Below, piece by piece: positions 18,809 to 19,094 of a stretch of 19,094 nucleotides of DNA. This DNA is from Ectocarpus siliculosus (taxonomy: Eukaryota > Sar > Phaeophyceae > Ectocarpales > Ectocarpaceae). The stretch's first letter is position 1. Each line of letters opens with the position of its first letter. The notes beneath the pieces are model-generated. The model ran no database searches and had not been told where the DNA came from. It worked only from the letters and a program-made list of their open reading frames with translations. Location of the stretch: assembly GCA_000310025.1 (NCBI GenBank), contig FN649748.1, positions 2,474,199 to 2,493,292 of the forward strand. Direction: 5' to 3'. A program made the translations under genes and the position numbers.

Positions 18809-19062
18809 GGCAGCAACAACAGATGCCACAGCAGCACCAACAGCACCAGCAGAGACCGCAAAACCAGCGACAACAGCACCGGCCGCAGCAGCAGCAACTG
18901 GAGACGCCGCCGCCCCCCCCGCCACGGCGGCAGGCGCAAGGGGCCATGAATCAGGAAGGCGTTGGCGGTGCGGTGGATTCGCCGGCGGCCGGCGCACCGG
19001 GTGGGTGGGGGGTCAACGGTCAACAAGGGGGGGGGGGGGGGGGGGGGGGGCCCCCCCCATAA
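18190..19062 (+). CDS. Disordered Arg/Gly/Gln-rich protein with Q15 and poly-Gly end
   Basis: An uninterrupted ATG-to-TAA frame of 290 codons. Residues 1-70 are charged (RRDDEEEEQGRWRGQGRG, RRRSLSQGERP). Residues 75-130 are Ser/Arg/His-rich, 130-185 Gly-rich with RG/RGG-like steps (YGRGAGGRGG). Then come Q15, further QQ/QH clusters (WQQQQMPQQHQQHQQRP), PPPPPPRR and a Gly-run ending in PPP. No folded domain is visible. Such composition is common in RNA-binding or transcription-related disordered proteins, but this is inference. A donor-like CG|GTAAGG occurs 10 nt after the ATG, and the true gene may include other exons. The last codons pass through a G24C8 run, so length and stop are uncertain. 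Strong composition bias could also keep a non-coding frame open. Confidence 0.4.
18763..18807 (+). repeat. (CAG)15 microsatellite
   Basis: Fifteen perfect CAG units, coding for Q15 in the long plus-strand frame; CAG/CAA-rich sequence continues to about 18900. Likely variable in length between individuals. Confidence 0.95.
19027..19058 (+). repeat. G24C8 homopolymer junction
   Basis: Twenty-four G followed directly by eight C, 36 bases before the end of the window. Such runs are error-prone, and the abrupt G-to-C switch resembles two reads collapsed at a contig edge. It may also be genuine simple sequence. Confidence 0.85.
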
Positions 19063-19094
19063 TTGCAAAAACCGCTGGGAGGGGAATTTTCGGG

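Noticed and set aside
18503-19068. Minus-strand frames with poly-Ala, poly-Leu or poly-Cys
   Set aside because: They are shadow translations of the CAG and G/C runs.

Overview
The window reads as eukaryotic nuclear DNA, not bacterial. Coding sequence is sparse and split by GT-AG introns, long stretches are non-coding, and simple repeats (GTT, CATA, CAG, poly-G) and tRNA-derived repeat remnants are scattered through it. The leftmost gene carries a two-part plastid presequence with an ASAF-like motif (ASS|F), which is typical of algae with a secondary red plastid. My best guess is a stramenopile alga, possibly a brown alga; this is inference.

Layout. (1) Positions 1-1934, minus strand: the first half of a plastid-type glutathione reductase, four exons, running off the left edge inside an intron. 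(2) 1935-5867: intergenic, with a 42-bp direct repeat, a (GTT)13 run and degenerate tRNA-derived elements; one orphan ORF at 5119-5490. (3) 5868-6557 or a little further, minus strand: a two-exon bactofilin-domain gene with a lysine-rich tail. (4) 6858-15643: almost 9 kb with no recognisable gene but much repeat structure. This includes a degenerate repeat of about 250-bp period (7530-8160), a family of units built around a CGCAC-AGGG-GTGCG hairpin (8601-9545), a 41-44 bp duplicated block (11135/11381), a cluster of GACTGATCATTT motifs and further tRNA-like remnants. (5) 15644 to about 17757, minus strand: a gene of about eight exons with no family I recognise; its exons can be chained mostly by matching splice phases. 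(6) 18190-19062, plus strand: an open frame for a disordered Arg/Gly/Gln-rich protein with Q15 and a poly-Gly end, divergent from the previous gene. The window ends just after a G24C8 run that may mark an assembly edge.

The genes do not form an operon or an evident pathway. Glutathione reductase serves plastid (possibly also cytosolic) redox balance, and the bactofilin would be a polymer-forming scaffold. The most unusual item is the bacterial-type bactofilin fold in an intron-bearing eukaryotic gene. The hairpin repeat family is the most distinctive non-coding structure.
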